Shown here: positions 1-6,415 of the stretch, in pieces
How the letters are laid out: each line of letters starts with the position of its first letter
How positions within the stretch are numbered: position 1 is the first letter of the stretch
IMG/VR virus record: IMGVR_UViG_3300047388_000216
Span: 1-39,603 of that record
Origin: a virus
Length of the DNA stretch: 39,603 bases
Strand: one strand, 5' to 3'
Translations under genes and position numbers: made by a program
Notes under the pieces: model-generated
The model's database searches: none
Told to the model about the DNA's origin: nothing
The model's input: the letters and a program-made list of their open reading frames with translations, nothing else

Positions 1-116
1 ATCTGGTCGCCGAAGCGGAGGTCGCCGCGTTCGCCGGCTTCTGGCATGGGGAGGGGGACGACGGTGAGGCCGATGTGGAGCTGCGCGGGGCGTGTCGGGT
101 CCGGCATGGCGGTCAT
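1..116 (-). CDS. partial hypothetical protein (N-terminal part only)
   Basis: This is the first 38 codons of a minus-strand gene that runs off the left edge. Its ATG (114-116) overlaps the TGA of the upstream gene in an ATGA junction, which is why I accept it. The peptide begins MTAMPDPTRPAQLHIG and has no recognisable domain. It should be translationally coupled to the two genes before it. Its function is unknown. Confidence 0.5.
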   Translation of the reverse strand, partial: MTAMPDPTRPAQLHIGLTVVPLPMPEAGERGDLRFGDQ

Positions 117-331
117 GACGTGCCGCCAAGGGTCTTGTTCCATGCGAGCCAGTCGTAGGGGTCAGCGTTGCCGCGGGTTGTTGCCGTCGCGGCGGCGAGG
201 GCGAGCGTGGCGTGAACCTGGGCGAGGGCAGTCACCTCTGGCGCTGGCGCAACGACGACATTGCTGCTACTCGGGCAGCCATACGGGCGGATGAGCCGTT
301 CGGCTTCGCGGTAGTGCTCGGGGCCGGTCAT
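113..331 (-). CDS. small hypothetical phage protein, 72 aa
   Basis: This 72-residue protein starts with TGPEHYREAERL, followed by an alanine-rich helical stretch (AQVHATLALAAATA). This arrangement is often seen in small early proteins of actinobacterial phages and elements, although I know of no function. It has no signal peptide or membrane segment. The ATG overlaps the stop of the 328-549 gene (ATGA), and its own stop overlaps the next start, so the three genes form a coupled set. Confidence 0.65.
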   Translation of the reverse strand: MTGPEHYREAERLIRPYGCPSSSNVVVAPAPEVTALAQVHATLALAAATATTRGNADPYDWLAWNKTLGGTS

Positions 332-549
332 GACGCGCTGCCTTCGGTGAGGCTGTCGATGATGGCCAGCAGGTCACGGATGGTGTTGTTCGCCCAGCCC
401 GTCGCCATGGCGTACACCGCGCAGCGGTCGCCGCCTGGGGGGGCGTGCATGTAGGCGGCGAGCGCGCCGCCGCCCTGATTCACTGCGGCGGCGAAAGCGC
501 GTGCCGCGCCGACATCAGCCTGCTGGGTGGGTGTCAAGGTGATACTCAT
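328..549 (-). CDS. small hypothetical protein, 73 aa
   Basis: The product is a 73-residue, mostly helical protein beginning MSITLTPTQQADVGAARAFA. It is the first gene of the leftmost coupled minus-strand set, and a purine-rich GGAG lies upstream of the ATG. No domain is recognised. The 160 bases before it hold a strong hairpin (629-660), so it probably has its own promoter or is read through from 713-1235. Confidence 0.6.
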   Translation of the reverse strand: MSITLTPTQQADVGAARAFAAAVNQGGGALAAYMHAPPGGDRCAVYAMATGWANNTIRDLLAIIDSLTEGSAS

Positions 550-628
550 AGCTCCGGGTCTCCGTTATTGTTGATGCGGTCCCCCGGTCGGTTCCCTGCT
601 CCGGGTTTCCGGGGCCGGGTGGACCGGG

Positions 629-660
629 GACGGGCTGCCGTCGCCCGACGGCGGCCCGTC
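629..660. terminator. hairpin terminator, 15-bp stem
   Basis: Two 15-base arms (629-643 and 646-660) pair with a single G-T mismatch around a 2-base centre. A short T-rich run (TGCTTTT) follows on plus and the matching A-rich run precedes it on minus. It lies just after the minus-strand gene that ends at 713, the usual place for a terminator of the XRE operon. The T-run would suit plus-strand transcription better, so the orientation is left open. Confidence 0.55.
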
Positions 661-712
661 TGCTTTTGTCAGGCTGGTGTGGCCGCTCCCCCCCGGGGGC
701 CGGGTAAGTGGC

Positions 713-859
713 TCATGCGGCCGCGTCCCCGTCCTGGGTGCGTGTGGGTGCGAGGATCGCGGCGACGAGGTCGGCGGTGTCCTGGTCGAGCGGCGGTTCG
801 CCGGCGGCGTCGTCTTTGGCGGCGGCGTAAACCTCGTCGAGGCTGCGGCATGTGGTCAC
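713..859 (-). CDS. small hypothetical protein, 48 aa
   Basis: The GTG start (857-859) overlaps the stop of the 856-1005 gene as GTGA. The 48-residue acidic peptide begins with TTCRSLDEVYAAAKDDAA and ends with TQDGDAAA. It has no zinc motif or membrane segment. I support it on coupling, its consistent length and the terminator-like hairpin that follows. Its function is unknown. Confidence 0.5.
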   Translation of the reverse strand: MTTCRSLDEVYAAAKDDAAGEPPLDQDTADLVAAILAPTRTQDGDAAA

Positions 860-1005
860 GACGCCTCCTCCTCTTCGGCGCGGCGCCGTTCCTCGTCCTC
901 AGCGCGGCATGAGGCGCACACCCACCCCGGCGGGTCCCACCCAGAGCGGTGGAAGTGAACAACGGTCTTCCGCTCGCACTTGCTGCAGGTTCCGTAGCGG
1001 CTCAT
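856..1005 (-). CDS. small zinc-ribbon protein, 49 aa
   Basis: The 49-residue product begins MSRYGTCSKCERKTVVHFH and has two CxxC pairs (CSKC near residue 7, CASC near residue 31) separated by 21 residues, the layout of a small zinc ribbon. A charged tail rich in Glu and Arg follows. The ATG overlaps the TGA of the XRE gene (ATGA), so it should be co-translated with that regulator. The zinc binding is inferred from spacing, and its role is unknown. Confidence 0.65.
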   Translation of the reverse strand: MSRYGTCSKCERKTVVHFHRSGWDPPGWVCASCRAEDEERRRAEEEEAS

Positions 1006-1235
1006 GACGCCACGTCCTCGGGTTCGGGGAGGATGCTGCTGATCGCGGCGAGCGGCACCCCGAGACGGTCGGCGATCTTCCGCAACGTCGGATCCCTCGG
1101 CTGATGCACCCCGACCTCGATCCGCCACATCGTGGACCTGTCCACACCGACCGACGCCGCGAGCTCAGCGGGGGAGATCCCCAGGGCTTTGCGAAGCTCG
1201 CGGATCGCAACACCGTTGGTTCGCCGTGATGCCAT
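1002..1235 (-). CDS. XRE-family transcriptional regulator, 77 aa
   Basis: This is a single-domain helix-turn-helix protein. Residues 10-65 follow the XRE pattern: IRELRKALGIS, AELAASVGVDRSTMWRIE as the turn and recognition helices, then LRKIADRLGVPLAAI. I choose ATG 1235 because upstream in-frame codons lie in the divergent control region. It faces a second XRE gene at 1402 across an inverted-repeat region, an arrangement typical of phage or element immunity switches. It heads an operon with the small zinc protein and the 48-aa protein. Confidence 0.85.
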   Translation of the reverse strand: MASRRTNGVAIRELRKALGISPAELAASVGVDRSTMWRIEVGVHQPRDPTLRKIADRLGVPLAAISSILPEPEDVAS

Positions 1236-1255
1236 GCCGAGCACGCTACCGAACC

Positions 1256-1358
1256 CAACGCAACACCGCAAGTCGCATTTCACAAAACGCCGCTACCTGC
1301 CTGAACATTGAGGGTTGCGAGGTGGTGACAGTTTGTGAACCTTTGCGGTGGTTCGTTG
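1256..1358. promoter_or_regulatory. divergent control region with two-fold symmetric operator-like motifs
   Basis: Two 16-base motifs lie in opposite orientation and match at 14 of 16 positions: plus-strand TTGCGGTGGTTCGTTG at 1343-1358 and its minus-strand partner at 1256-1271. Each is preceded in its own reading direction by TTTGTGAA (plus 1332-1339; minus 1286-1279). The arrangement sits midway between the divergent XRE genes, so each gene has one copy of the same composite site upstream. Binding by either XRE protein is inferred. A TTGACG at 1366-1371 could be a -35 element for the plus gene. Confidence 0.6.
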
Positions 1359-1401
1359 CATCCGGTTGACGTTTGATGCGTTGTGGGTTTGGATATCGGC
1401 C

Positions 1402-1743
1402 ATGGCTGACCAGTCCCCCGGCGCGCGTATCCGCCTGCGCCGCCAGGCGCTCCGCTGGACCCAGCAGGACCTCGCCGACCGCCTCGGTGTCAACCGCGCG
1501 ACCGTGTCGGCGTGGGAAAGAAACAAGCAGCTGCCGGACCGGACGCAGGGCGCGATCGAGGACGTCCTCGGCATCAGCCTGCTCAACGGCACCAGCCCAG
1601 AGGTCTACATCGACCCGGTTGAGCGGGCCGTATGGGAAGACCTCACCCTCGGCACCGACAGCGAGCGCCGCGATCTGATCACCGACCTCCGCCGTGCGAA
1701 ACGGGAGCACGCACGCCGGTCGGCATTACCACCGGCCCAGTAG
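1402..1743 (+). CDS. XRE-family transcriptional regulator, 113 aa
   Basis: The helix-turn-helix occupies residues 6-60: ARIRLRRQALRWTQQDLADRL, then VNRATVSAWERNKQLPD. The tail after residue 65 (VERAVWEDLTLGTDSERRDLI) is helical and may dimerise. An in-frame ATG at 1348 exists, but the ATG at 1402 begins the conserved fold and is preferred. It diverges from the 1002-1235 regulator, suggesting a two-repressor switch. Which of the two keeps the element silent cannot be told from sequence. Confidence 0.85.
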   Translation: MADQSPGARIRLRRQALRWTQQDLADRLGVNRATVSAWERNKQLPDRTQGAIEDVLGISLLNGTSPEVYIDPVERAVWEDLTLGTDSERRDLITDLRRAKREHARRSALPPAQ

Positions 1744-1795
1744 GCAAAGGCGCCGCCCCACCCGCTGCGGGACGGCCGGGAGGGGAAACCACATC

Positions 1796-2761
1796 ATGGC
1801 TGAGGTCGACACGCATGAGGTGAGACGGCTACGCGCCGAGATCGCACGGCTTCAGGCCGCTGTGGACGCGCTCGCGAAAGTGGCTGGACTGTTCTATACC
1901 GCGGGCCGCGCCGACGGCGGCGCCGGTGCCCACGCCGCGCCGAAACGCAAACGCCCGCCCCGTGACCCTAACCGGGACCGCACCCACCTGTATGTCGTCC
2001 GCGCCTTGATCATCGCCTGCCTCGGTGTGGCGGTCCTCATGGCCGGGCCCATCCCCGTGTTCTCCGTCGACCGGCAGTACCGGTCACCGGGGTTCCAGGC
2101 GCACATCCTCCGTGCGGAACCCCGGCCCCCGGGCCGACGCTGGCAGGACTACCACTTTGTAACACCCGCTCACCAGTGCCCGGCGAACGCCAAGCTCGAG
2201 GCCTGCGAACTCGTCCAGGCTGAGGCCCGCATGGCGGCCGAGGACGCGGGCCTGTGCGCCGGCCCCAGCCAGCTCCCGGATATCGGCGAGCCGCGCGTCG
2301 AGGGAGTCGAGGCGCGCGAGAAGGAGGGGGAGTCGGCCCTTGGTGTGGTCGGCGATCGCGGCCTCGACCTGCTCGCGCTCCTCGGCCAGTGCGCGGAGCT
2401 CAGCAGCCAGCCCCGGCGTGTCCGGCAGGCGCCCGGGGGGGCTGGCGGGGTTGTTCAGACGTTCCACAACGCGGGCCGATACGTACCCGTCGAGCAGAGC
2501 CAGGTCGCGGAACACTTTGCGGCAGCCGTCGCGCAGGCATCCGTACCGCGCGGCCACGTGAACCGGCTTCGCGGTCCATCTCGCTGTGTGCGCGGGCAGC
2601 ACCTGAAGGCCGCGCCCGCACACCCCGCACACCGCCAGGCCGGACAGCAGGTACTTGCGTGCGTTGTGCCCCGCCGGCAGCATGCCGCCGTTGGCCGCGA
2701 GGAGCGCGGTCGCCGCTTCCCACTCGCCGCGGTCGAGGAGGGCGTCCCATGCTGCAGCTGA
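1796..2761 (+). CDS. coiled-coil/membrane protein with doubtful 3' end
   Basis: The start is well supported by GGGAGGGG ten bases before ATG 1796. Residues 1-25 form a short coiled coil (VRRLRAEIARLQAAVDAL). A basic linker follows, and residues 65-90 form one hydrophobic span (YVVRALIIACLGVAVLMAG). After that the frame stays open to 2761, but from 2084 onward it runs antisense to the integrase and looks like noise. The real protein probably ends near 2084-2250, or its original 3' end was lost by recombination. Its function is unknown. Confidence 0.5.
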   Translation: MAEVDTHEVRRLRAEIARLQAAVDALAKVAGLFYTAGRADGGAGAHAAPKRKRPPRDPNRDRTHLYVVRALIIACLGVAVLMAGPIPVFSVDRQYRSPGFQAHILRAEPRPPGRRWQDYHFVTPAHQCPANAKLEACELVQAEARMAAEDAGLCAGPSQLPDIGEPRVEGVEAREKEGESALGVVGDRGLDLLALLGQCAELSSQPRRVRQAPGGAGGVVQTFHNAGRYVPVEQSQVAEHFAAAVAQASVPRGHVNRLRGPSRCVRGQHLKAAPAHPAHRQAGQQVLACVVPRRQHAAVGREERGRRFPLAAVEEGVPCCS

Positions 2762-3502
2762 GGTGCCGCCGGGCATCAGGCCGGCATAGCGGGGATTGGC
2801 GAGCATGCGGCGGATGGCCAGCGGATGCATCGGCTTGCCCGCGGTGGTGGTGACGCCGCGGGCGGCCAGACCCGCGGCGATGTGGCGGACGGAGTTCCCG
2901 GCGAGGATCGCGGCGGTCACCTCGCGGACGATCGCCGCCTCCTTGGGGACGTGGGTGACGCCGTCCTTCTCAAACCCGAACAGCCTGCCACCGCGCCCGC
3001 CGGTAGTGACGATGCCGGCGCGGCGCCTGCGGGCGTGGCCCGTCTTCATCCGCCGGGAGGTGTCGTCGGATTCTTTGCAGGCGACGTCGGTGAGGATGCG
3101 GAGGACGAACCGGTCGTCGTGGTTGTCGAGGTCGCGGTCGCCGGTGGGGCTGGCGATCCTGAGGCCACGGCCGTCGGCGAGCTTGATGAGGTGGTTGAGG
3201 TCGAACGGCTGCCGGACGAGACGGTCGCCGTGGTAGACGACGATCGCGGCGAGCTTCCCGGCGTCGACGTCGGTGAGCATCTGGTCCCACGCGGGCCGTT
3301 TGGTGTTTTTCTTCCACGCGGATTTGCTGTTGTCGGTGTAGACGCCGTTGGGGTCGGGGTAGCCGCAGCCGGTGACTGGTTCCCATCCGCGCTGGCGGAG
3401 GAGTTCGCGGCAGATGCGTTCCTGCTCGTCGACTTTGGTGGTGTCGCCGTCGCGGGCGAGGGACAGCCGGCAGTAGATACCGGCCGTGATCGGTTTAGTC
3501 AC
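2084..3502 (-). CDS. large serine recombinase (phage integrase), 472 aa
   Basis: This protein catalyses site-specific integration between attP and attB through a serine-DNA intermediate. Residues 8-150 are the resolvase domain with YCRLS and nucleophile Ser14. Residues 165-270 are the recombinase domain (RLFGFEKDG, then IAAGLAARGVTTTAGKP). Cys292, Cys295, Cys322 and Cys327 form the zinc ribbon. Residues 364-416 are the coiled-coil part that controls synapsis. The length is normal for the family. Its start overlaps the 64-aa gene by 8 bases. Excision should require a separate directionality factor, which I cannot identify. Confidence 0.95.
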   Translation of the reverse strand: MTKPITAGIYCRLSLARDGDTTKVDEQERICRELLRQRGWEPVTGCGYPDPNGVYTDNSKSAWKKNTKRPAWDQMLTDVDAGKLAAIVVYHGDRLVRQPFDLNHLIKLADGRGLRIASPTGDRDLDNHDDRFVLRILTDVACKESDDTSRRMKTGHARRRRAGIVTTGGRGGRLFGFEKDGVTHVPKEAAIVREVTAAILAGNSVRHIAAGLAARGVTTTAGKPMHPLAIRRMLANPRYAGLMPGGTSAAAWDALLDRGEWEAATALLAANGGMLPAGHNARKYLLSGLAVCGVCGRGLQVLPAHTARWTAKPVHVAARYGCLRDGCRKVFRDLALLDGYVSARVVERLNNPASPPGRLPDTPGLAAELRALAEEREQVEAAIADHTKGRLPLLLARLDSLDARLADIRELAGAGAQARVLGRHAGLSLDEFAGLELGVRRALVSGCYKVVVLPASARGPGFRTEDVRLEPR

Positions 3503-3689
3503 CGTTGGCGGCGAGCGCGGCGCGGGCCATCGCCACCGCCGCTGGGTGGATCTCGCCGTTCAGGCACGGCAAGTACACACGGTGGAACTCGGGAGTTTCT
3601 TCGATGGCCAGAGCGGCAGCGGCGAGGGGCTCGGGTATCCGGCCTAGCTTGGCTGCTGCGGCGATGACTTCGGCTCGCGTATAGGTCAC
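3495..3689 (-). CDS. small protein co-transcribed with the integrase, 64 aa
   Basis: The 64-residue protein begins TYTRAEVIAAAAKLGRIPE and has a loop GEIHPAAVAMARAAL near the C-terminus. The GTG start at 3689 lies 6 bases after a TATCAT box, which fits leaderless transcription. It overlaps the integrase start by 8 bases, so both are made together. A small partner of a serine integrase could be a directionality factor, but no family is recognised and co-expression with the integrase argues against a simple excision role. Confidence 0.6.
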   Translation of the reverse strand: MTYTRAEVIAAAAKLGRIPEPLAAAALAIEETPEFHRVYLPCLNGEIHPAAVAMARAALAANGD

Positions 3690-3695
3690 GCTCTG

Positions 3696-3701
3696 ATGAT
3701 A
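3696..3701 (-). promoter_or_regulatory. -10-like TATCAT for the integrase operon
   Basis: On minus, TATCAT ends 6 bases before the GTG at 3689. In actinobacteria this spacing places the transcription start on or next to the start codon, giving a leaderless mRNA. No clear -35 element is seen 17-18 bases upstream. The 113-base gap up to 3802 otherwise shows nothing I can name, though an attP site beside the integrase would be expected in or near such a gap. Confidence 0.35.
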
Positions 3702-3802
3702 GCCTTAAAGCTGTACATACGATGGCTCGTAAGTCACGCCACTACGCATACCCGGGAAAGCGCTCCGAGGAGCCACAGAAACGCCTCACCAGTCACAGGA
3801 GG

Positions 3803-4018
3803 CTACTGGCGTATAGCCGCAGAGCCCCGCGCCCCGTCAGCGGTGACAGTCAGTGACAACAGGCCCCGAGCCGCCCCCGGCGGCGGTTGCCTTTCATTGC
3901 CTGCCGTCCCCGGTATCGGTTTTCTCTCTCTAACCACTACCGGGTGGCAGCGGCCAGCTTCCGGGACCAGCGCAGGATCCACCCACAACATCGGCAGCCC
4001 GCAGATCGCGGCAATCAC
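3803..4018 (-). CDS. small hypothetical protein, 71 aa
   Basis: The GTG start (4016-4018) overlaps the stop of the 4015-4227 gene as GTGA. The 71-residue product starts with IAAICGLPMLWVDPALV and has a basic, Gly/Pro-rich second half. No domain is recognised. Support rests on coupling and position, so I give moderate confidence. Confidence 0.4.
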   Translation of the reverse strand: MIAAICGLPMLWVDPALVPEAGRCHPVVVRERKPIPGTAGNERQPPPGAARGLLSLTVTADGARGSAAIRQ

Positions 4019-4227
4019 GCCGGGCCGTCCTTCATCAAGGCCAGAAGCGCCTCACGCCACGCAAAGTCGCGGCGCTCGTATGCGATGTCTTGTGAGGGGT
4101 CCGCTTGGACTGGGTCCACGGATCGGACTCCCTTGATCATGCGCAGTGCCGCGATGATCTCCTCAGCGTCGTCCTCGCGGATGTCGCGGGCGAGGACGAC
4201 GAGGTATCCGGCGTGGCGGTCGGTCAT
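4015..4227 (-). CDS. conserved small phage protein, 70 aa
   Basis: The 70-residue product begins MTDRHAGYLVVLARDI and continues REDDAEEIIAALRMIKGV, a pattern I know from many actinobacterial phages and integrative elements as a small protein of unknown function. The alternating beta and alpha pattern suggests a small alpha/beta fold. ATG 4227 is chosen because it begins this conserved block and has AGGGAG upstream. Longer in-frame extensions lie in low-complexity sequence. It is coupled to the 71-aa gene. Confidence 0.75.
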   Translation of the reverse strand: MTDRHAGYLVVLARDIREDDAEEIIAALRMIKGVRSVDPVQADPSQDIAYERRDFAWREALLALMKDGPA

Positions 4228-4259
4228 GGCTGCTCCCTGGCGTATGCGACACATCTCAG

Positions 4260-4433
4260 GTATCGGTTCGCCCCTACCGCCCATAGGCTGGTGAGGTGGC
4301 CGGCTAGCAGGCCATGAGGGGGGGCGGCAGATCGCCGGGTGCGGTGCCCGGCCTCGCTTTGGAGGCGTGTAGCAGTAGCAGGTATGCAGCCGCCCCATTC
4401 ATCCATCGGTATCGTCTTGCTCCGAACCGATAC
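4260..4433. repeat. 11-bp exact inverted pair flanking an intergenic region
   Basis: GTATCGGTTCG at 4260-4270 recurs exactly in inverse orientation at 4423-4433. A further partial copy (GGTATCG) lies at 4408-4414. The pair brackets most of the 214-base gap between the HNH-GntR fusion gene and the 70-aa gene, where no gene is seen. Operator sites for the adjacent GntR-type proteins, or the arms of a looped regulatory region, are the simplest readings. Confidence 0.4.
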
Positions 4434-4441
4434 TGGGCTAC

Positions 4442-4864
4442 TCATTCCTTCCCCCTGACGAACGTCCCCTTGCCCCACAGCGTCTCGATGAGCCCCCGCT
4501 CCCGCAGCTCCTTCATCGCGCGCCGGGCCGTCGAGTAGGCGACGCCGTACTCCTCGGCGATGGCCTGCTCTGGTGGCAGCTTGTCCCCCGGCCGCAGCTC
4601 GCCGGTTTCGATCTGGCCGGCGATCGCCTCTGCGACCCGCATGTATTCCAGCACGCCGCGCTTGCCCCACGTGCCGGTCCGCTTGTGCTCGGCGCGATGG
4701 CACTCGCCGCACAGGACGATGATCTCTAGCGCCTTGCTGGGGTCGGGGTGGTGCCGTTCCAGCCGTTTGGTGGCTGAGCAGTGCTCGCACGCCGTGAGGA
4801 CGCGGTGGGCGCGGCGTGCCCTTTGCCGGGCCGCGTTCATGGCCAGCGTCTCCGTGGCGGTCAC
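4442..4864 (-). CDS. HNH-like zinc domain fused to GntR DNA-binding domain, 140 aa
   Basis: The N-terminal part carries Cys26 and Cys29 (CEHC), His38-His39 (RLERHHPD), then Cys52, Cys55, His56 and His60 (LCGECHRAEH), the layout of an HNH nuclease zinc fold. Residues 73-138 are a GntR winged helix (GDKLPPEQAIAEEYGVAYST, then GLIETLWGKGTFVRG). A GntR domain normally joins a ligand-binding domain at its C-terminus, so this order is unusual. The GTG start is coupled (GTGA) to the 50-aa gene. It may be a KorSA-like repressor, with or without nuclease activity. Confidence 0.8.
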   Translation of the reverse strand: MTATETLAMNAARQRARRAHRVLTACEHCSATKRLERHHPDPSKALEIIVLCGECHRAEHKRTGTWGKRGVLEYMRVAEAIAGQIETGELRPGDKLPPEQAIAEEYGVAYSTARRAMKELRERGLIETLWGKGTFVRGKE

Positions 4865-5013
4865 TTCGGCACCGCAGCCTTGGTGCCCTTAACGGTGCCG
4901 CACCAGTGGCCTTCCCAGGCACCGACATGACAGTAACCAGGGCACGCCGACCCGCCGCATCGGCATGGCTGGATCAGTCGACCGCAATGCAGGCACTTCA
5001 TGCTCTTAGCCAT
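4861..5013 (-). CDS. cysteine-rich small protein, 50 aa
   Basis: The product begins MAKSMKCLHCGRLIQPCRCG and has seven cysteines, including CLHC and CRC, which suggests zinc binding. AAGGAG lies 5 bases before ATG 5013, which decides the start. It overlaps the stop of the GntR gene upstream by 8 bases and couples by GTGA to the HNH-GntR gene downstream. It is sandwiched between two regulators, so it may share their role. No family is recognised. Confidence 0.65.
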   Translation of the reverse strand: MAKSMKCLHCGRLIQPCRCGGSACPGYCHVGAWEGHWCGTVKGTKAAVPK

Positions 5014-5254
5014 CTCGCTCCTTGGTGACGAATGTGCCGCGGCCCTGCACCGTGTAGACGGCGCCCTCGTCGACGAGGACGCGGATGGCGCGGCGGATCG
5101 TCTCAACCGCGAGCCCGGTCTCCCGGACCAGTGCCTGCAGCGACGGGATCTTGCGGCCAGGCCCGTATTCGCCGGCGTCGATCGCGGCGCGGAGCTGGTC
5201 CGCTACCTGCCGGTACGGGAACACGTCCGACTCATGATCAATTTGCACCTGCAC
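5006..5254 (-). CDS. GntR-family repressor, KorSA-like, 82 aa
   Basis: This is a minimal GntR protein: almost the whole length is the winged helix (FPYRQVADQLRAAIDAGEYG, KIPSLQALVRETGLAVETIR, then GAVYTVQGRGTFVT). There is no effector-binding domain. Short GntR proteins of this kind (KorSA in pSAM2) silence transfer and integration genes in actinomycete elements. It diverges from the transfer operon starting at 5350, with overlapping promoter-like sequences between them, which is the expected position for such a repressor. The GTG start at 5254 is preferred. Confidence 0.85.
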   Translation of the reverse strand: MQVQIDHESDVFPYRQVADQLRAAIDAGEYGPGRKIPSLQALVRETGLAVETIRRAIRVLVDEGAVYTVQGRGTFVTKERDG

Positions 5255-5299
5255 AACGTAGTGATCCAGCCCCTGGTCTGCCGATAGAGCCCAGTCTCT

Positions 5300-5327
5300 G
5301 GTATAGGCACGACATGGTTAGTATAGT
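5300..5327. promoter_or_regulatory. overlapping divergent promoters of GntR gene and transfer operon
   Basis: TATAGT at 5322-5327 on plus fits a -10 box for the operon starting at 5350. On minus, CTATACC around 5300-5306 could serve the GntR gene starting at 5254. The two boxes lie within 28 bases, so a repressor bound here would control both. No good -35 elements are visible, which is common in actinobacteria. Assigning the GntR protein to this site is inference. Confidence 0.4.
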
Positions 5328-5349
5328 AGAACACTTGGGAGGGGACCAG

Positions 5350-5571
5350 ATGGATGACGAGCCGACCGAGGCATCAGTGAGAGACGAGTTCCCGGACTGG
5401 GAGATTGGCGACGGCCGCAATCCGGGCCTGAGGCACGCCCGGCGGCGGCGGTCGTCGCCGCCGGTCGTGGTGCGGGGTGAGGACTGGCGGGCGCTGCGGG
5501 ATGAGATCGTCCGCGCCGCGGGGGAGATCGAGCAGCACGTGTACTGGCAGCGGGAACTGGAAGGCCGGTGA
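5350..5571 (+). CDS. small conserved element protein, 73 aa
   Basis: The product contains VRDEFPDWEIGDG, RHARRRRSSPPVVVRGEDW and a helical end (IVRAAGEIEQHVYW). Proteins with this FP.WEI pattern sit at the start of transfer modules in Streptomyces elements, and their role is unknown. ATG 5350 is chosen because GGGAGGGG lies 7 bases upstream and the alternative ATG at 5314 would place the -10 box inside the gene. It opens the plus-strand transfer operon and overlaps the next gene by GTGA. Confidence 0.75.
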   Translation: MDDEPTEASVRDEFPDWEIGDGRNPGLRHARRRRSSPPVVVRGEDWRALRDEIVRAAGEIEQHVYWQRELEGR

Positions 5572-5678
5572 GGCGGTGGTGGAGACGCTGGCGGTGGTGG
5601 GCGCTGTGGGCGCTGGTGCTGCTGGTCGCCGCAGCGGGGACGGCGCTGTGGGTCGTGGCCGCTTACCGCGGCAGTTGA
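5568..5678 (+). CDS. tiny membrane protein, 36 aa
   Basis: The GTG start forms a GTGA overlap with the previous stop. The 36-residue peptide has an Arg/Trp-rich head (RRWWRRWRWW) and one hydrophobic span (ALVLLVAAAGTALWVVAA). Tiny membrane proteins in this place resemble the spread (Spd) proteins of actinomycete conjugative elements, which help plasmid spread between hyphal compartments. The family link is by position and shape only. Confidence 0.55.
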   Translation: MRRWWRRWRWWALWALVLLVAAAGTALWVVAAYRGS

Positions 5679-5750
5679 CTTGGCGGCCAGCGGTTAGCGC
5701 GCAAACGCCTCCCGCTGGCCTAAGACCCCAAACCGAGTGAGGTCCTGAAG

Positions 5751-6290
5751 ATGAACCGTACAAGGCGCATCCGCCGCGCCGCTGGCGTGACCATGGCCGC
5801 GTTCGCGCTCATCGCCGCCGTCATCTCCTACAGCGACGGGCTGCTCCTTATCCGCCTCGCTGGTGTGACCGGGCGCATGGCCTACCTGTATCCGCTGCTG
5901 CCGGATGGGCTGATCGTCATCTCGTCGCTGTCGCTGTATGAGACAGCGGTGACGGGTGCGCCGAGGTCGCGGTGGGCGATGGCGGGAATCTTCCTCGGCG
6001 CGGGTTTGACGGTGGCGATGAACGTGGCGGCCGGGTGGTCGGTTTCGCCGCTGCTGGCAGTGGCGGACGGGTTCGTGCCGGTGGTGTTCTTCGTCGCTCT
6101 GGAGATCCTGATCGGGCTGATCCGCCGTGGCCGCGTAGCCGTACCCGTCCGCGTACCCGTGGCACGCCGGGAAGGGGTACGGGAGATCCGCGCCAAGCAC
6201 AAGGTGAGCTCGGCGACCGCAACCAAGATGCGGGACTACGCCACCGCGCAAGTCAAGGCCGCCAGCAACGGCCACGGAGGCGAGTCGTGA
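5751..6290 (+). CDS. DUF2637 membrane protein, 179 aa
   Basis: Four hydrophobic spans fill residues 10-125 (for example AAFALIAAVISYSDGLLLI and PLLPDGLIVISSLSLYETA), the hallmark of DUF2637. A cytoplasmic basic tail follows, with REGVREIRAKHKVSSATATK. Such proteins are almost always found beside TraB/FtsK genes in Streptomyces plasmids and integrative elements, where they count as spread or transfer-assisting proteins. It overlaps the next gene by GTGA. The biochemical role is unknown. Confidence 0.85.
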   Translation: MNRTRRIRRAAGVTMAAFALIAAVISYSDGLLLIRLAGVTGRMAYLYPLLPDGLIVISSLSLYETAVTGAPRSRWAMAGIFLGAGLTVAMNVAAGWSVSPLLAVADGFVPVVFFVALEILIGLIRRGRVAVPVRVPVARREGVREIRAKHKVSSATATKMRDYATAQVKAASNGHGGES

Positions 6291-6415
6291 TGCACTGGCT
6301 TATTCTCGCGGGCCTGGTTGCTGTCTTCATTGCCGCCGGGCGCTGGGCTGGGCGGCCGGGACGCGTCTGGAAGCGGACGGTGCGCCAGTGGCAGGGACGC
6401 GATCCCCATGAGTGA
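6287..6415 (+). CDS. single-span membrane protein, 42 aa
   Basis: This starts at GTG 6287 (GTGA overlap) or ATG 6290. The product has one transmembrane helix (HWLILAGLVAVFIAAGRWAG) and a basic tail (VWKRTVRQWQGRDP). It lies between DUF2637 and the TraB-like gene and overlaps the latter by 8 bases, so it is co-translated with the translocase and may be an accessory Spd-type protein. No family is recognised. Confidence 0.6.
   Translation: MMHWLILAGLVAVFIAAGRWAGRPGRVWKRTVRQWQGRDPHE

Noticed and set aside
3690-3802. attP core beside the integrase
   Set aside because: This is the expected neighbourhood, but no convincing imperfect palindrome with a central dinucleotide could be fixed by eye. A comparison with the empty site is needed.
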